From PNC22 sp035654175 (GTDB lineage Bacteria > Planctomycetota > Phycisphaerae > Phycisphaerales > UBA1924), in contig DASRXL010000068.1 of the NCBI GenBank assembly GCA_035654175.1, positions 1-13,507 of the forward strand: a stretch of DNA of 13,507 nucleotides. The letters are read 5' to 3'. The translations under genes and the position numbers were made by a program. Position 1 is the first letter of the stretch, and each line of letters begins with the position of its first letter. Shown piece by piece: positions 1 through 9,329 of this stretch. The notes beneath the pieces are model-generated. The model was given only the letters and a program-made list of their open reading frames with translations. It was not told the DNA's origin and did no database searches.

Positions 1-30
1 GGGGTGCTTGCGGCGGAGCCTCTCGAACAT
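1..30 (-). CDS. Possible 5' end of a minus-strand gene (N-terminus only)
   Basis: Reading leftward from an ATG at 30-28, the window gives only ten codons, MFERLRRKHP, before it ends. A TANNNT box (TACACT, 43-38) lies exactly 7 nt before the ATG, the same arrangement as at several other starts in this window, so a leaderless transcript is plausible. The short basic N-terminus would suit a 1-acyl-glycerol-3-phosphate acyltransferase (PlsC), which often follows cmk in bacteria. That identity is a guess from gene order, because ten residues cannot support it. It lies on the same strand as cmk but is separated from it by about 250 bp containing a hairpin and an inverted repeat, so it is probably a separate transcription unit. 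Confidence 0.35.
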   Translation of the reverse strand, partial: MFERLRRKHP

Positions 31-101
31 GGGGGGGAGTGTAGAGGCGGCGGGCGGGGTCGGGGCACCCGTTCACGCGAGGGAGCGCGGAGAAAGACAA
101 T

Positions 102-237
102 CACGGGGAGCACGGGAGGCACGGAGGAGAGCACGGAGAGGAATCAGGACAGCTGTCATGGAGGAAGGGAAAGGCCCGGGGCGCGGCACAGCTGATTCTC
201 GACCGTGCGTGCTCCGTGTCCCCCCGTGAGCTCGGTG
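102..237. repeat. Imperfect inverted repeat built from CACGG/CCGTG units
   Basis: The left arm (about 102-156) carries CACGG at 102, 111, 120 and 132. The right arm (about 188-237) carries the reverse complement CCGTG at 203, 214 and 224. Closer to the centre, AATCAGGACAGCTGT (142-156) faces ACAGCTGATT (188-197), so the two sides can fold back with a few bulges around a centre near 172. It fills most of the gap between cmk and the next minus-strand start. The architecture (quasi-tandem short units in opposing arms) recalls the hairpin cassettes inside carB, though the pairing is poorer and the unit differs. Confidence 0.55.
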
Positions 238-238
238 T

Positions 239-269
239 CGAGATCGGGCGTCCCGGACGCATGATCTCG
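239..269 (-). terminator. Hairpin just downstream of cmk
   Basis: On the minus strand, 13 nt past the cmk stop, CGAGATC (269-263) pairs with GATCTCG (245-239). An inner GCGTC/GACGC stem closes a 3-nt loop, with a 2-nt by 2-nt internal loop between the stems. No U-tract follows, so it is not a canonical intrinsic terminator. It may be a 3'-end stabilising hairpin or a Rho-assisted stop. Its position directly after the operon's last stop codon is the main support. Confidence 0.4.
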
Positions 270-281
270 GCGGGCTGCGCG

Positions 282-1022
282 TCACAGCCGGATGCGCACG
301 CGCACCTCGTCCTCGAGGCGCTGCACGACCTCTTCGCGCGACAGGTGCGAGGTGTCGATGACGATGGCGTCGTCGGGGCACACGAGCGGTCCGTCCTCGC
401 GCGTGGAGTCGGAGCGGTCGCGCTCGACGATCTCGCGCAGGAGCGCGGGCTCGTCGGCGGGGCGGCCCTCGGCCCGAAGCTGCTCGGCGCGGCGGCGGGC
501 GCGGACCTTGGGGTCCGCGTCGAGGTAGAACTTGGCGTCGGCGTCGGGGAAGACGACGGACCCCTGGTCGCGCCCCTCGCTGACGAGGCGCGGGTGCTGG
601 TTGGCGATGATGCGCTGCTTGCGGACCATGTGCTCCCGGAGCTTGCCGATCGACGCGATGGGCGACACGATGGCGGTGACGTCCGCGTCGCGGATGCGCC
701 GCGCGATCGGGCTGTTCCAGGCGAGGATGGTCGGCGGGTCCGCGCGCCAGTCGAAGTGGAGATCGGCCTCGGCGACCCTGGCGACGATCGCGTCGGCATC
801 GGCGCGGTCGATCCCGTGATCGATGACGATCGCCGCGGCGGCGCGGTACATGGCGCCGGTGTCGAGGAAGTCGAGCCCGATGCGGGCCGCGAGCTCGCGC
901 GCCACGGAGGACTTGCCGGTGCCGGCCGGCCCGTCGATGGTGATGATGGTGGGTCGGTCGGGAGGCACGATGCAGACTCGTGGTCGCGGGGTGGGGGTTT
1001 TGAGCGTCGTTCGCGCCCCCAT
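282..1022 (-). CDS. cmk: Cytidylate kinase
   Basis: Cytoplasmic (d)CMP kinase, which transfers phosphate from ATP to CMP or dCMP in pyrimidine nucleotide recycling. The 246-residue product has the P-loop GPAGTGKSS at residues 31-39 (K37), the DTGAMYR motif at 54-60 that contributes to the nucleoside-monophosphate pocket, and the CMP-kinase signature GRDQGSVVFPDADAKFYL at 150-167. A basic region near 172-178 leads into the lid. Family members are usually about 220-230 residues; the excess is a roughly 20-residue N-terminal extension. The ATG at 1022 is supported by AGGAGG 7 nt upstream. That ribosome-binding site lies inside the last codons of the preceding gene, whose stop is only 3 nt away, so the two are almost certainly co-transcribed and perhaps translationally coupled. 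A GTG at codon 16 is a possible alternative start. Confidence 0.95.
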   Translation of the reverse strand: MGARTTLKTPTPRPRVCIVPPDRPTIITIDGPAGTGKSSVARELAARIGLDFLDTGAMYRAAAAIVIDHGIDRADADAIVARVAEADLHFDWRADPPTILAWNSPIARRIRDADVTAIVSPIASIGKLREHMVRKQRIIANQHPRLVSEGRDQGSVVFPDADAKFYLDADPKVRARRRAEQLRAEGRPADEPALLREIVERDRSDSTREDGPLVCPDDAIVIDTSHLSREEVVQRLEDEVRVRIRL

Positions 1023-1025
1023 CGG

Positions 1026-1916
1026 TCAGCCTCCTGCGAGCCGGGCGAGCGCGGCGTCGAGGGCCGCGCAGCTCTGCTCCAGACCCAGTGTACCGGCGTC
1101 GCCCCGGTAGTCGATGGCGAGAGTGCCGTCGTACCCCACCGAGGCGACGGCCCCGACCATCGCGTCGAGGTCGTAGGGCACGTGCTCGGGCGCCGCGATG
1201 AGCGGCTCCTCATCGACCTCGTCCATCGGCTCGTCGCCGTCGTCCTCGCTCGCCTGCGGGCGTGGCGGATGCGCCGGAGGGGGCGTGTCGTCCCCGAGAT
1301 CGACGAACTCGCGCGTGGCGGCGGAGACCGCCCAGGCGTACGGGGCGAGGCGGCGCAGGTACGCGACGGGATCCTCCGCTTTGGACGCGGTCTCGAAGTC
1401 GGGATATGTCCCGATGCGGAAACCGCCCACGCGCTTGATGAGCTCGGTGACGCGCTCGGGCTCCGCGGTGAGCCCGTCGGTCGGCGAGATCAGCACGTTG
1501 AGCTCGCGCTTCTCCGCGGCGGCCGCGACCTCGCGCAGCGCGTCGACGGCGCGTTCGAACGCCTCGTCGCCGGAGTCGCCCTGCACGCCCAGCGCCAGCG
1601 AGTTGCAGCCGAGGAGCGAGGCGGCCTCCACCAGGCGCGCCGTCCGCGCGAGCGCCTGATCGACCTGCTGCGCGCGCGCCGAGGCGAGCGCCAGCGGCGC
1701 GGGCTCGACGAGCACGAGGCAGGCGCACCCGGCGCGGTCGGCGGCGTCGCGCAGCGCGATGAGCGCGGGCCGGTCGGCGCCCTTGAGCAGCGAGGTCGCG
1801 ATGTTCAGCCCGCTCAGCCCGTACTGCTCGCGCACCATGCGCGGCGCCTCGAGCAGGCCGCCGCGGGTGAGCGACTTGATCGGCGTCTTGGGCGTGAGCG
1901 TGAGTGTCAGGAGCAT
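1026..1916 (-). CDS. Sugar-phosphate isomerase/epimerase-like TIM-barrel protein
   Basis: A 296-residue cytoplasmic protein of the xylose-isomerase-like TIM-barrel (AP endonuclease family 2) superfamily. Recognisable features are the hydrophobic strand CLVLVEP, the segment NVLISPTDGL where this fold often has its E/N metal-binding strand, FRIGTYPDFE near residues 166-175 (compare GTCPDFG in relatives), and the closing strand GYDGTLAIDYRG near 261-272. Between strands, at about residues 206-242, sits a proline-, aspartate- and glutamate-rich stretch that looks like an inserted disordered loop. Substrate is unknown. The ATG at 1916 is preferred: GAGGGA lies 11 nt upstream. The ORF also opens at a GTG (1946) that overlaps a TACAGT box (1950-1945), so it is probably not the start. 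First gene of a two-gene operon with cmk, whose start is 3 nt past this stop. Confidence 0.8.
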   Translation of the reverse strand: MLLTLTLTPKTPIKSLTRGGLLEAPRMVREQYGLSGLNIATSLLKGADRPALIALRDAADRAGCACLVLVEPAPLALASARAQQVDQALARTARLVEAASLLGCNSLALGVQGDSGDEAFERAVDALREVAAAAEKRELNVLISPTDGLTAEPERVTELIKRVGGFRIGTYPDFETASKAEDPVAYLRRLAPYAWAVSAATREFVDLGDDTPPPAHPPRPQASEDDGDEPMDEVDEEPLIAAPEHVPYDLDAMVGAVASVGYDGTLAIDYRGDAGTLGLEQSCAALDAALARLAGG

Positions 1917-1944
1917 GCGCTGCTGGTCCCTCGGGATGCCGCAC

Positions 1945-1950
1945 ACTGTA
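1945..1950 (-). promoter_or_regulatory. Putative -10 box for the isomerase-cmk operon
   Basis: TACAGT on the minus strand. Transcription starting about 7 nt downstream would give a roughly 20-nt leader containing the GAGGGA ribosome-binding site before the ATG at 1916. No convincing -35 is visible. Confidence 0.35.
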
Positions 1951-2004
1951 CCCGCGCGCCCCGCTCGGCACCCGTGCGCCCCCCGGGAGAGCGGCGTTCT
2001 GCGG

Positions 2005-2070
2005 CAAGAAAAAGACGGTCGGCGCGGAGCGCCGACCGTCCGGAGGGGAGAAAGCCGAGTTGCCTCGGCC
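2005..2070 (-). ncRNA. Possible small structured RNA or leader attenuator
   Basis: On the minus strand a promoter-like pair, TTGACG (2105-2100) and TAGTCT (2081-2076), is separated by 18 bp and predicts a start near 2070. The transcript would begin with GCCGAG-GCAA-CTCGGC (2069-2054), a perfect 6-bp stem capped by a GNRA tetraloop. It would continue through an unpaired CU-rich stretch (CTCCCCTCC, 2050-2042) that resembles an anti-Shine-Dalgarno sequence, then end at the intrinsic terminator (2040-2006). The result is a compact RNA of about 65 nt. It lies 90 nt upstream of the isomerase start on the same strand, so it could instead be a leader with a premature terminator. No known RNA family is recognised. 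Confidence 0.35.
2006..2040 (-). terminator. Rho-independent terminator (minus strand)
   Basis: A perfect 11-bp GC-rich stem (GACGGTCGGCG, 2014-2024, against CGCCGACCGTC, 2030-2040) with a 5-nt loop. On the minus strand it is followed immediately by TTTTTCTT (2013-2006). This is the clearest intrinsic terminator in the window. It is oddly placed: the gene upstream of it (gcvH) is on the opposite strand, so it must end a short RNA or act as an attenuator ahead of the isomerase gene. Confidence 0.75.
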
Positions 2071-2075
2071 CGCGG

Positions 2076-2105
2076 AGACTACCAAGGCCCGCGGGGGCGC
2101 GTCAA
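2076..2105 (-). promoter_or_regulatory. Putative sigma-70-like promoter, minus strand
   Basis: TTGACG (2105-2100), an 18-bp spacer, then TAGTCT (2081-2076). The -35 matches consensus in five of six positions; the -10 is weak but keeps the TANNNT pattern. The predicted start falls at the first base of a GNRA-capped hairpin. Confidence 0.4.
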
Positions 2106-2195
2106 GCGACGCGCCCGGCGCGCCGCGTGCGAGCGGCGATCGCCTAGCATGTGCGACACCGGGCGCGCCAAGCCCCGGCAAGAGAGGATGCCCGC

Positions 2196-2576
2196 ATGGC
2201 CAGCCCCAAGGATCGCGTCTACAGCGAGTCGCACGAGTGGCACAAGCTGGAAGGTGACACGCTGACACTCGGCCTCAGCCAGTTCGCCGTGGACCAGCTC
2301 ACCGACGTCACCTACGTCGAGATGAAGAAGCCCGGGCACAAGTTCAAGGCCGGGGATCCCATCGGCGAGGTGGAGAGCGTGAAGACCACGAGCGACGTGT
2401 ACGCCGCGGTCTCGGGCGAGATCGTGGAGGTCAACCAGGCGGCGGTGGCCGACCCGAGCCTGCTCAACAGCGATCCGTACGGCGCGGGTTGGCTGGTGAA
2501 GATCAGGGTGCAGGACGCGAGCGGGCTGCAAAGCTGTGTGGATGCAGCGACTTACGACGCGAATCACGGGGGCTGA
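2196..2576 (+). CDS. gcvH: Glycine cleavage system H protein
   Basis: Lipoyl carrier that shuttles the aminomethyl group between the P, T and L proteins of the glycine cleavage system in the cytoplasm. The 126-residue length is typical of the family. The lipoylation site is K63 in GEVESVKTTSDVYAA, and the SESHEW N-terminus and PYGAGWL C-terminal motif are characteristic. The ATG at 2196 is chosen because AGAGAGGA (2181-2188) lies 7 nt upstream and the family begins here; the ORF is open further upstream but without homology. A TAGCAT box (2145-2150) may be its -10. gcvT and gcvP are not adjacent, so the system is scattered in this genome. The 3' end overlaps the convergent membrane-protein gene by 13 bp. 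Confidence 0.95.
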   Translation: MASPKDRVYSESHEWHKLEGDTLTLGLSQFAVDQLTDVTYVEMKKPGHKFKAGDPIGEVESVKTTSDVYAAVSGEIVEVNQAAVADPSLLNSDPYGAGWLVKIRVQDASGLQSCVDAATYDANHGG

Positions 2577-2962
2577 GCTCGCCCCGCCCGGGCGCGGCGG
2601 CGAGCGCGCGAGCGCTGCCAAGCGCCGGCGGCGCCCGACGCGATGAAGCAGAGCCCGAGCAGGATCGCCGGGATCGACAGGCCGAGCATCGCGGCCCTGG
2701 AATGGAAGAAGCCCCAGCCCCATAACCCGAGCGCGAGGAGCAGTGCGCCGCCGACGCGCGGAAAGCGCCACGCCGCGGCGACCGGCGCACACACCCCAGC
2801 GACGAACGCCGCGCCGATGAGCACGCCGCGCCAGTCCCCGCCTGTCGTGTTCGCCAAGGCAAACGCCGACCACGCCGCGGCCCAGGTCGAGGCCGCGGCG
2901 ACGAGCGTGCGGGAGACGAGCCCGGGCGAACGGTTGGGTGCTGTGGCGGGTACGGAAGTCAT
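2564..2962 (-). CDS. Small four-helix membrane protein, function unknown
   Basis: About 132 residues with four hydrophobic segments: near TLVAAASTWAAAWSAFAL, WRGVLIGAAFVAGVCAPVAAAW, VGGALLLALGLWGWGFF and IPAILLGLCFIASGAAGAW. A strongly basic, arginine-rich C-terminal tail should face the cytoplasm. I do not recognise a named family; it resembles small polytopic membrane proteins carrying a DUF. Two in-frame ATGs are adjacent (2965 and 2962). A TATACT box (2975-2970) lies 7 nt before the second and 4 nt before the first, suggesting a leaderless mRNA and favouring 2962. Its stop lies inside the end of gcvH (convergent overlap 2564-2576). Coding is supported by consistent hydrophobic periodicity. 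Confidence 0.7.
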   Translation of the reverse strand: MTSVPATAPNRSPGLVSRTLVAAASTWAAAWSAFALANTTGGDWRGVLIGAAFVAGVCAPVAAAWRFPRVGGALLLALGLWGWGFFHSRAAMLGLSIPAILLGLCFIASGAAGAWQRSRARRRARAGRAQPP

Positions 2963-2964
2963 CA

Positions 2965-2980
2965 TATATAGTATACACTA
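2965..2980. promoter_or_regulatory. AT-rich promoter island
   Basis: An uninterrupted AT-rich run in a very GC-rich background. The minus strand reads TATACT (2975-2970), properly spaced for the membrane-protein ATG. The plus strand reads TATAGT (2967-2972) and TACACT (2974-2979), which could drive transcription rightward toward the small ORF at 3058 and uvrA. GTATAC (2971-2976) is an exact palindrome. No TTGACA-like -35 is visible on the minus strand. Confidence 0.5.
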
Positions 2981-3057
2981 ACTTTGAGATGCGTGGGCTG
3001 ATTCTTTCGGGTGGTCGTTCCGGCGGGGCGTTCTGGCGCCGGGTAGAGTCCGGCTCG

Positions 3058-3243
3058 ATGCCCGGCTCCAGATCGAACCATCCAGGCCGCGCGGGCGGGG
3101 GATTGCCCCGTAGGCTGGGGCTGTACTTCGTGGGCGTCTCGATCGGCCTCGTGCTGGTGGGCTTTCTCCTGTCCCTGCGAGGACTGATCGGGCCGAGGCA
3201 ATCCCCGGGCCCGGAGGCGGCCAGCCGCGAACCCGGCGAGTAG
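3058..3243 (+). CDS. Small single-pass membrane protein, hypothetical
   Basis: A 61-residue product with a basic N-terminus, one clear transmembrane helix (LGLYFVGVSIGLVLVGFLLSL, about residues 22-42, shown in halves as LGLYFVGVSI and GLVLVGFLLSL) and a short hydrophilic, proline-rich tail. Positive-inside logic puts the N-terminus in the cytoplasm. The frame stays open upstream to 2938, but the ATG at 3058 is favoured because TAGAGT (3044-3049) lies 8 nt before it, matching other likely leaderless starts here. No ribosome-binding site is seen. It sits 65 bp upstream of uvrA. No function is recognised; the main support is the helix and the promoter spacing. Confidence 0.55.
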   Translation: MPGSRSNHPGRAGGGLPRRLGLYFVGVSIGLVLVGFLLSLRGLIGPRQSPGPEAASREPGE

Positions 3244-3282
3244 CGGATACCGGACAGAATCCCAAACCCGCAGGCCCGCTCC

Positions 3283-3288
3283 TACCAT
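3283..3288 (+). promoter_or_regulatory. Putative -10 box of uvrA
   Basis: TACCAT 20 nt before the uvrA ATG. A start about 7 nt downstream would leave a very short leader that still contains the GGAGGG ribosome-binding site (3299-3304). No LexA-type operator palindrome is evident nearby. Confidence 0.3.
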
Positions 3289-3308
3289 CCGGCCCCACGG
3301 AGGGTCGA

Positions 3309-6518
<3,210 letters not shown>

Positions 6519-6614
6519 CTTCCCATGCACAGCTCTCTCTGATCACAACTTGCGGACCATCTCGAAGAGTTCACCCCGACCATGCGCCGGGCGGACGCTG
6601 GTTCTGATCCTCAA

Positions 6615-6620
6615 TATGAT
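6615..6620 (+). promoter_or_regulatory. Putative -10 box for the M50-like gene
   Basis: TATGAT, close to consensus, exactly 7 nt before the ATG at 6628. With no ribosome-binding site in between, this predicts a leaderless mRNA beginning at or next to the A of the start codon. Confidence 0.5.
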
Positions 6621-6627
6621 CTGATCG

Positions 6628-7206
6628 ATGAAGGCGCCACTCGCTCGATTGACGACGCTGGCATTTGCGTTGACGACGGTCGCAGCCGCCTGGTGTGGGA
6701 TGATGATCGTTCACGAGTTCGGTCATGTCCTCGCCGCGTGGCTGAGCGGAGGGCTGGTCTCTCGGGTAGTCCTGCACCCGCTCGCGTTCTCGCGGACAGA
6801 CCTGGCCGAGAACCCACACCCGCTGCTCGTGGCGTGGGGCGGTCCCGCATTCGGCTCGGCGCTCCCGGTTGTTCTCTGGCTGTCCGCCCGGGCCCTGCGA
6901 TTGCGGCTGGCGTTCCTGCTCCGGTTCTTCGCGGGTTTCTGCCTCCTCGCAAACGGCGTGTATCTCGCGTCAGCCGCAATCATGCCGGTCGGCGATGCGG
7001 AAGACCTGATCCGACTGAGCGCACCGCACTGGACAATCATGGTGCCCGGTGCTGTGGCGGCGGTTGGTGGGCTGGCGATGTGGAATCGACTCGGAGCAGA
7101 CTTCGGGCTTGGGGACCGCCCTGTAGACAGGGCTGCACTCATCACGTCGGCAGTCTCACTCGCGACGCTGGTTATCGGGATGCTGATTTGGTCGGCAACG
7201 ACGTAG
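6628..7206 (+). CDS. M50-like intramembrane zinc metalloprotease homologue
   Basis: A 192-residue integral membrane protein with HEFGH at residues 29-33, the HExxH zinc site of site-2-type (M50/M50B-like) proteases, embedded in the first hydrophobic segment. A later GDAEDL (122-127) between helices supplies an acidic residue (D123 or D126) suited to be the third zinc ligand. A PAFGSALP turn at 73-80 and four or more helices complete the fold. It is minimal: no PDZ domain and shorter than RseP. It could process a membrane-bound regulator, but no anti-sigma factor or obvious substrate is nearby, so the role is unknown. The start is set by a TATGAT box 7 nt upstream. Codon choice is somewhat less GC-saturated than in neighbouring genes, a mild hint of separate origin. 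Confidence 0.75.
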   Translation: MKAPLARLTTLAFALTTVAAAWCGMMIVHEFGHVLAAWLSGGLVSRVVLHPLAFSRTDLAENPHPLLVAWGGPAFGSALPVVLWLSARALRLRLAFLLRFFAGFCLLANGVYLASAAIMPVGDAEDLIRLSAPHWTIMVPGAVAAVGGLAMWNRLGADFGLGDRPVDRAALITSAVSLATLVIGMLIWSATT

Positions 7207-7292
7207 AATCGCGCGTCGCGAAGCATGCCGCACCTCCATGCATTCCGACCTCTCCTCGCCTCTTCCGGCGCGGCGAGTTCGCCGCACCCGCC

Positions 7293-7298
7293 TAGCGT
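7293..7298 (+). promoter_or_regulatory. Putative -10 box for the GNAT gene
   Basis: TAGCGT 5 nt before the ATG at 7304, with no ribosome-binding site, which suggests a leaderless transcript. Confidence 0.35.
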
Positions 7299-7303
7299 TT
7301 CCT

Positions 7304-7789
7304 ATGCCTCTCGAATACCACCGCGACGGCTACCACATCTCGACCGATCCGGCGCTCATCGACCTGGACGTCGTCCACGGCTATCTCCGCCGCTCCTACT
7401 GGTCGCCCGGCATCCGGCGGGAGATCGTCGAGGCCGGCGTCAGGAACTCGCTGTGCTACGGCGTGTACGACACGAGCGGGGAGCGGCCAACTCAGGTCGG
7501 CTTCGGGCGGGTCATCAGCGACTACGCGGTGCTCGCCTACATCTGCGACGTGTTCGTGCTCGAGCCGCACCGCGGGCGGGGCCTCTCGAAGTGGCTGGTC
7601 GAGTGCATGCTCGCGCACCCGGACCTCGGCCGCCTCCGCCGCTGGCTGCTCGCGACCGGCGACGCCCACACGCTCTACTCCCGCTACGGCTTCGCCCTCG
7701 TGCCGGAGAACCGCTGGATGGAGCGGGTGGATTCGGAGAGCTGGAAGGAGACCGGCGGTTCGGGGAGTCAGCCGGTCCCGCCCGGCTGA
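7304..7789 (+). CDS. GNAT-family N-acetyltransferase
   Basis: A 161-residue acetyl-CoA-dependent acyltransferase. The GNAT core runs from beta strands VGFGRVISD (65-73) and LAYICDVFVLEP (77-88) into the acetyl-CoA pyrophosphate loop HRGRGLSKWL, with R90-G91-R92-G93 as the R/Q-x-x-G-x-G/A signature. The late motif LYSRYGF, conserved in many small GNATs, follows. The acceptor (small molecule or protein) cannot be told from sequence. The frame is open to an ATG at 7238, but the first 22 residues are arginine-rich without homology. The ATG at 7304 begins the typical fold and has a TANNNT box at 5 nt. Probably monocistronic. Confidence 0.85.
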   Translation: MPLEYHRDGYHISTDPALIDLDVVHGYLRRSYWSPGIRREIVEAGVRNSLCYGVYDTSGERPTQVGFGRVISDYAVLAYICDVFVLEPHRGRGLSKWLVECMLAHPDLGRLRRWLLATGDAHTLYSRYGFALVPENRWMERVDSESWKETGGSGSQPVPPG

Positions 7790-7831
7790 GCCCCTCCCGC
7801 GCGCCCCGGCAACCGCGCTCCCGCCCGCAGG

Positions 7832-7837
7832 TAGACT
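7832..7837 (+). promoter_or_regulatory. Putative -10 box for the beta-propeller gene
   Basis: TAGACT 22 nt before the ATG at 7860. The implied short leader contains AAGGAGG (7845-7851), a strong ribosome-binding site 8 nt before the start codon. Confidence 0.4.
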
Positions 7838-7859
7838 CCGGGCGAAGGAGGGCCAACGC

Positions 7860-8912
7860 ATGCGACGGCTCGTCTCTCTCGCGCTCCTCTCGGCCGCCGG
7901 GCTGGCTCACGCCCAGCCGCAGGGCCGGCTCCTCGTCCTCAACAAGGCCGACGACACGGCGCAGTTCATCGCCCAGCCCGGCGGCGAGTCGGTCACGCTC
8001 CCCACCGGGCGCGGCCCGCACGAGGCCGCCGTCTCGCCCGACGGCCGCCTCGCCGTCGCCGCGAACTACGAGAACCCCGCCGCCCCGACGCTCACGGTCT
8101 ACAACGCGGACGCGTCGGAGGTCGTCCGCACCATCGACCTCGGCGAATCCAAGGCCCCGCACGGGCTCGCCTTCGTCCCGGGCGACGGCCCCGACGCCGG
8201 CCTGCTCGCGATCACGTGCGAGGGCTCGAAGCACCTCGTGCTCATCAACATCGAATCCGGCGAGGTCGCCGCGCGGATCGGCACCGGCGCCAACGGCAGC
8301 CACATGGTCGCGATCACGCCCGACGGCGCCCGCGCCTTCGTCGCCAACATCCCCGACGGCACGGTCAGCGCCATCGACCTCGCCGCCCGCACGCTCCTGA
8401 AGGTCGTCCCCACCGGCCCCGGCGCCGAGGGCATCGACGTCACGCCCGACGGCCGCGAAGTCTGGGTCGCCAACCGCTCGCACTCGGTGAGCGTCATCGA
8501 CGCCGCCTCGCTCGACGTGCTCGAGACCATCGAGTGCCCGGGCTTCCCCATCCGCTGCAAGGTGACGCCCGACGGAGCCCGCGTGCTCGTGAGCTGCGCC
8601 CAGGCGGGCGAGCTGGCCGTCTTCGACCGCAAAGCTCGCGACGAGACGGCCCGCGTCCGCATCCTCCAGGGCGATTCGAGCGAGCTGGGCCCCATCGGCA
8701 TCCTGATCACTCCCGGCGGCGGCCACGCCTTCGTTGCCAACTCCGGGCATGACGAGGTGGTGCTCGTCGATCTTGCCGCGCTCACGGTCGTGCGCCGGAT
8801 CGAGACCGGCGACACCCCAGACGGGCTCGCGTGGATCCCGGGATCCGAGCGCGAGCCGCGCCCCGAGCCCGCGAACGGGGCGAAGGCCGCACAGAACGAC
8901 GCGGCGTCCTGA
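7860..8912 (+). CDS. Secreted YVTN-repeat beta-propeller protein
   Basis: A 350-residue protein with a Sec-type signal peptide: basic MRR, a hydrophobic core, and a likely cleavage after AHA at residue 18. The mature part is a series of beta-propeller blades of the YVTN/NHL-like type, each with a TPDG or SPDG turn followed by a hydrophobic strand and VAN or VID. Clear turns are near residues 59-62, 153-156, 195-198, 236-239 and 284-287, with degenerate blades between, consistent with a seven-bladed propeller. No catalytic residues stand out. Family members bind ligands or act as scaffolds, and some relatives are lactonases, but there is no support for that here. The tail (about 328-350) is hydrophilic and probably disordered. 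AAGGAGG precedes the ATG. The next gene begins 39 nt after the stop. Confidence 0.85.
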   Translation: MRRLVSLALLSAAGLAHAQPQGRLLVLNKADDTAQFIAQPGGESVTLPTGRGPHEAAVSPDGRLAVAANYENPAAPTLTVYNADASEVVRTIDLGESKAPHGLAFVPGDGPDAGLLAITCEGSKHLVLINIESGEVAARIGTGANGSHMVAITPDGARAFVANIPDGTVSAIDLAARTLLKVVPTGPGAEGIDVTPDGREVWVANRSHSVSVIDAASLDVLETIECPGFPIRCKVTPDGARVLVSCAQAGELAVFDRKARDETARVRILQGDSSELGPIGILITPGGGHAFVANSGHDEVVLVDLAALTVVRRIETGDTPDGLAWIPGSEREPRPEPANGAKAAQNDAAS

Positions 8913-8916
8913 GCCT

Positions 8917-8932
8917 GGCGGCGCGTGCCGCC
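8917..8932 (+). terminator. Short hairpin after the beta-propeller gene
   Basis: A perfect GGCGGC-GCGT-GCCGCC stem-loop begins 4 nt after the stop codon. It lacks a U-tract, so it is at best a weak or factor-assisted terminator. It lies just before the TACGCT box of the next gene. Confidence 0.3.
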
Positions 8933-8940
8933 CCGCGGCA

Positions 8941-8946
8941 TACGCT
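8941..8946 (+). promoter_or_regulatory. Putative -10 box for the SMR exporter
   Basis: TACGCT 5 nt before the ATG at 8952, with no ribosome-binding site. Same geometry as at the GNAT gene, suggesting a leaderless mRNA. There is no room for a guanidine riboswitch between the preceding gene and this start. Confidence 0.35.
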
Positions 8947-8951
8947 CGCCC

Positions 8952-9329
8952 ATGCCCTGGATTCTCCTCACGATCGCCGGCCTGCTCGAGATCGCCTGGG
9001 CGATCTCCATGAAGCTCTCCCGCGGCTGGACCCGCCCCGGCCCCAGCGTCGCCACCATCGTCCTGATGATCGCGAGCTTCGTGCTCCTCGCCCGCGCCAT
9101 GCGCGACCTGCCCGCGGGCACCTCGTACGCCGTGTGGACCGGCATCGGCACCGTCGGCGTCGCCATCGTCGGCATGACGGTGCTGCGCGAGCCGGTGACG
9201 CCCGCCAGGATCGTGTGCATCGGCCTGATCGTGGGCGGCATCGTGGGGCTGAAGCTCGCGAGCCCGCCGGAGACGCCGCGGCCGTCGTCGGAAGAGCGCC
9301 CCTCGGGGAACGCGCCGGCCGCCGACTGA
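8952..9329 (+). CDS. sugE: SMR-family exporter, Gdx/SugE type
   Basis: A 125-residue four-helix inner-membrane proton-coupled exporter of the small multidrug resistance family, working as a dimer. The essential substrate- and proton-binding glutamate is E13 in AGLLEIAWA. WAISMKLSRGWTRP after helix 1, the AGTSYAVWTGIGTVG segment of helix 3 and the GGIVGLKLAS end of helix 4 match the SugE/Gdx subgroup, best known for exporting guanidinium, rather than EmrE-type drug exporters. The family is normally about 105 residues; the excess is a hydrophilic, proline- and glutamate-rich tail of about 22 residues. An ATG nine codons upstream is possible, but 8952 aligns with the family start and has a TANNNT box. 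A second SMR partner gene is not adjacent, so a homodimer is likely. Confidence 0.9.
   Translation: MPWILLTIAGLLEIAWAISMKLSRGWTRPGPSVATIVLMIASFVLLARAMRDLPAGTSYAVWTGIGTVGVAIVGMTVLREPVTPARIVCIGLIVGGIVGLKLASPPETPRPSSEERPSGNAPAAD

Noticed and set aside
216..2147. A 643-codon plus-strand frame opposite cmk and the isomerase gene
   Set aside because: Product is a shadow of the two minus-strand genes, whose motifs, ribosome-binding site and 3-nt spacing are convincing.
2100..2195. A glycine riboswitch ahead of gcvH
   Set aside because: The leader is too short and I see neither the tandem aptamer fold nor its conserved segments.
7238..7303. Upstream ATG of the acetyltransferase
   Set aside because: The extra residues are arginine-rich and outside the fold, no ribosome-binding site precedes them, and a TANNNT box sits just before the internal ATG at 7304.
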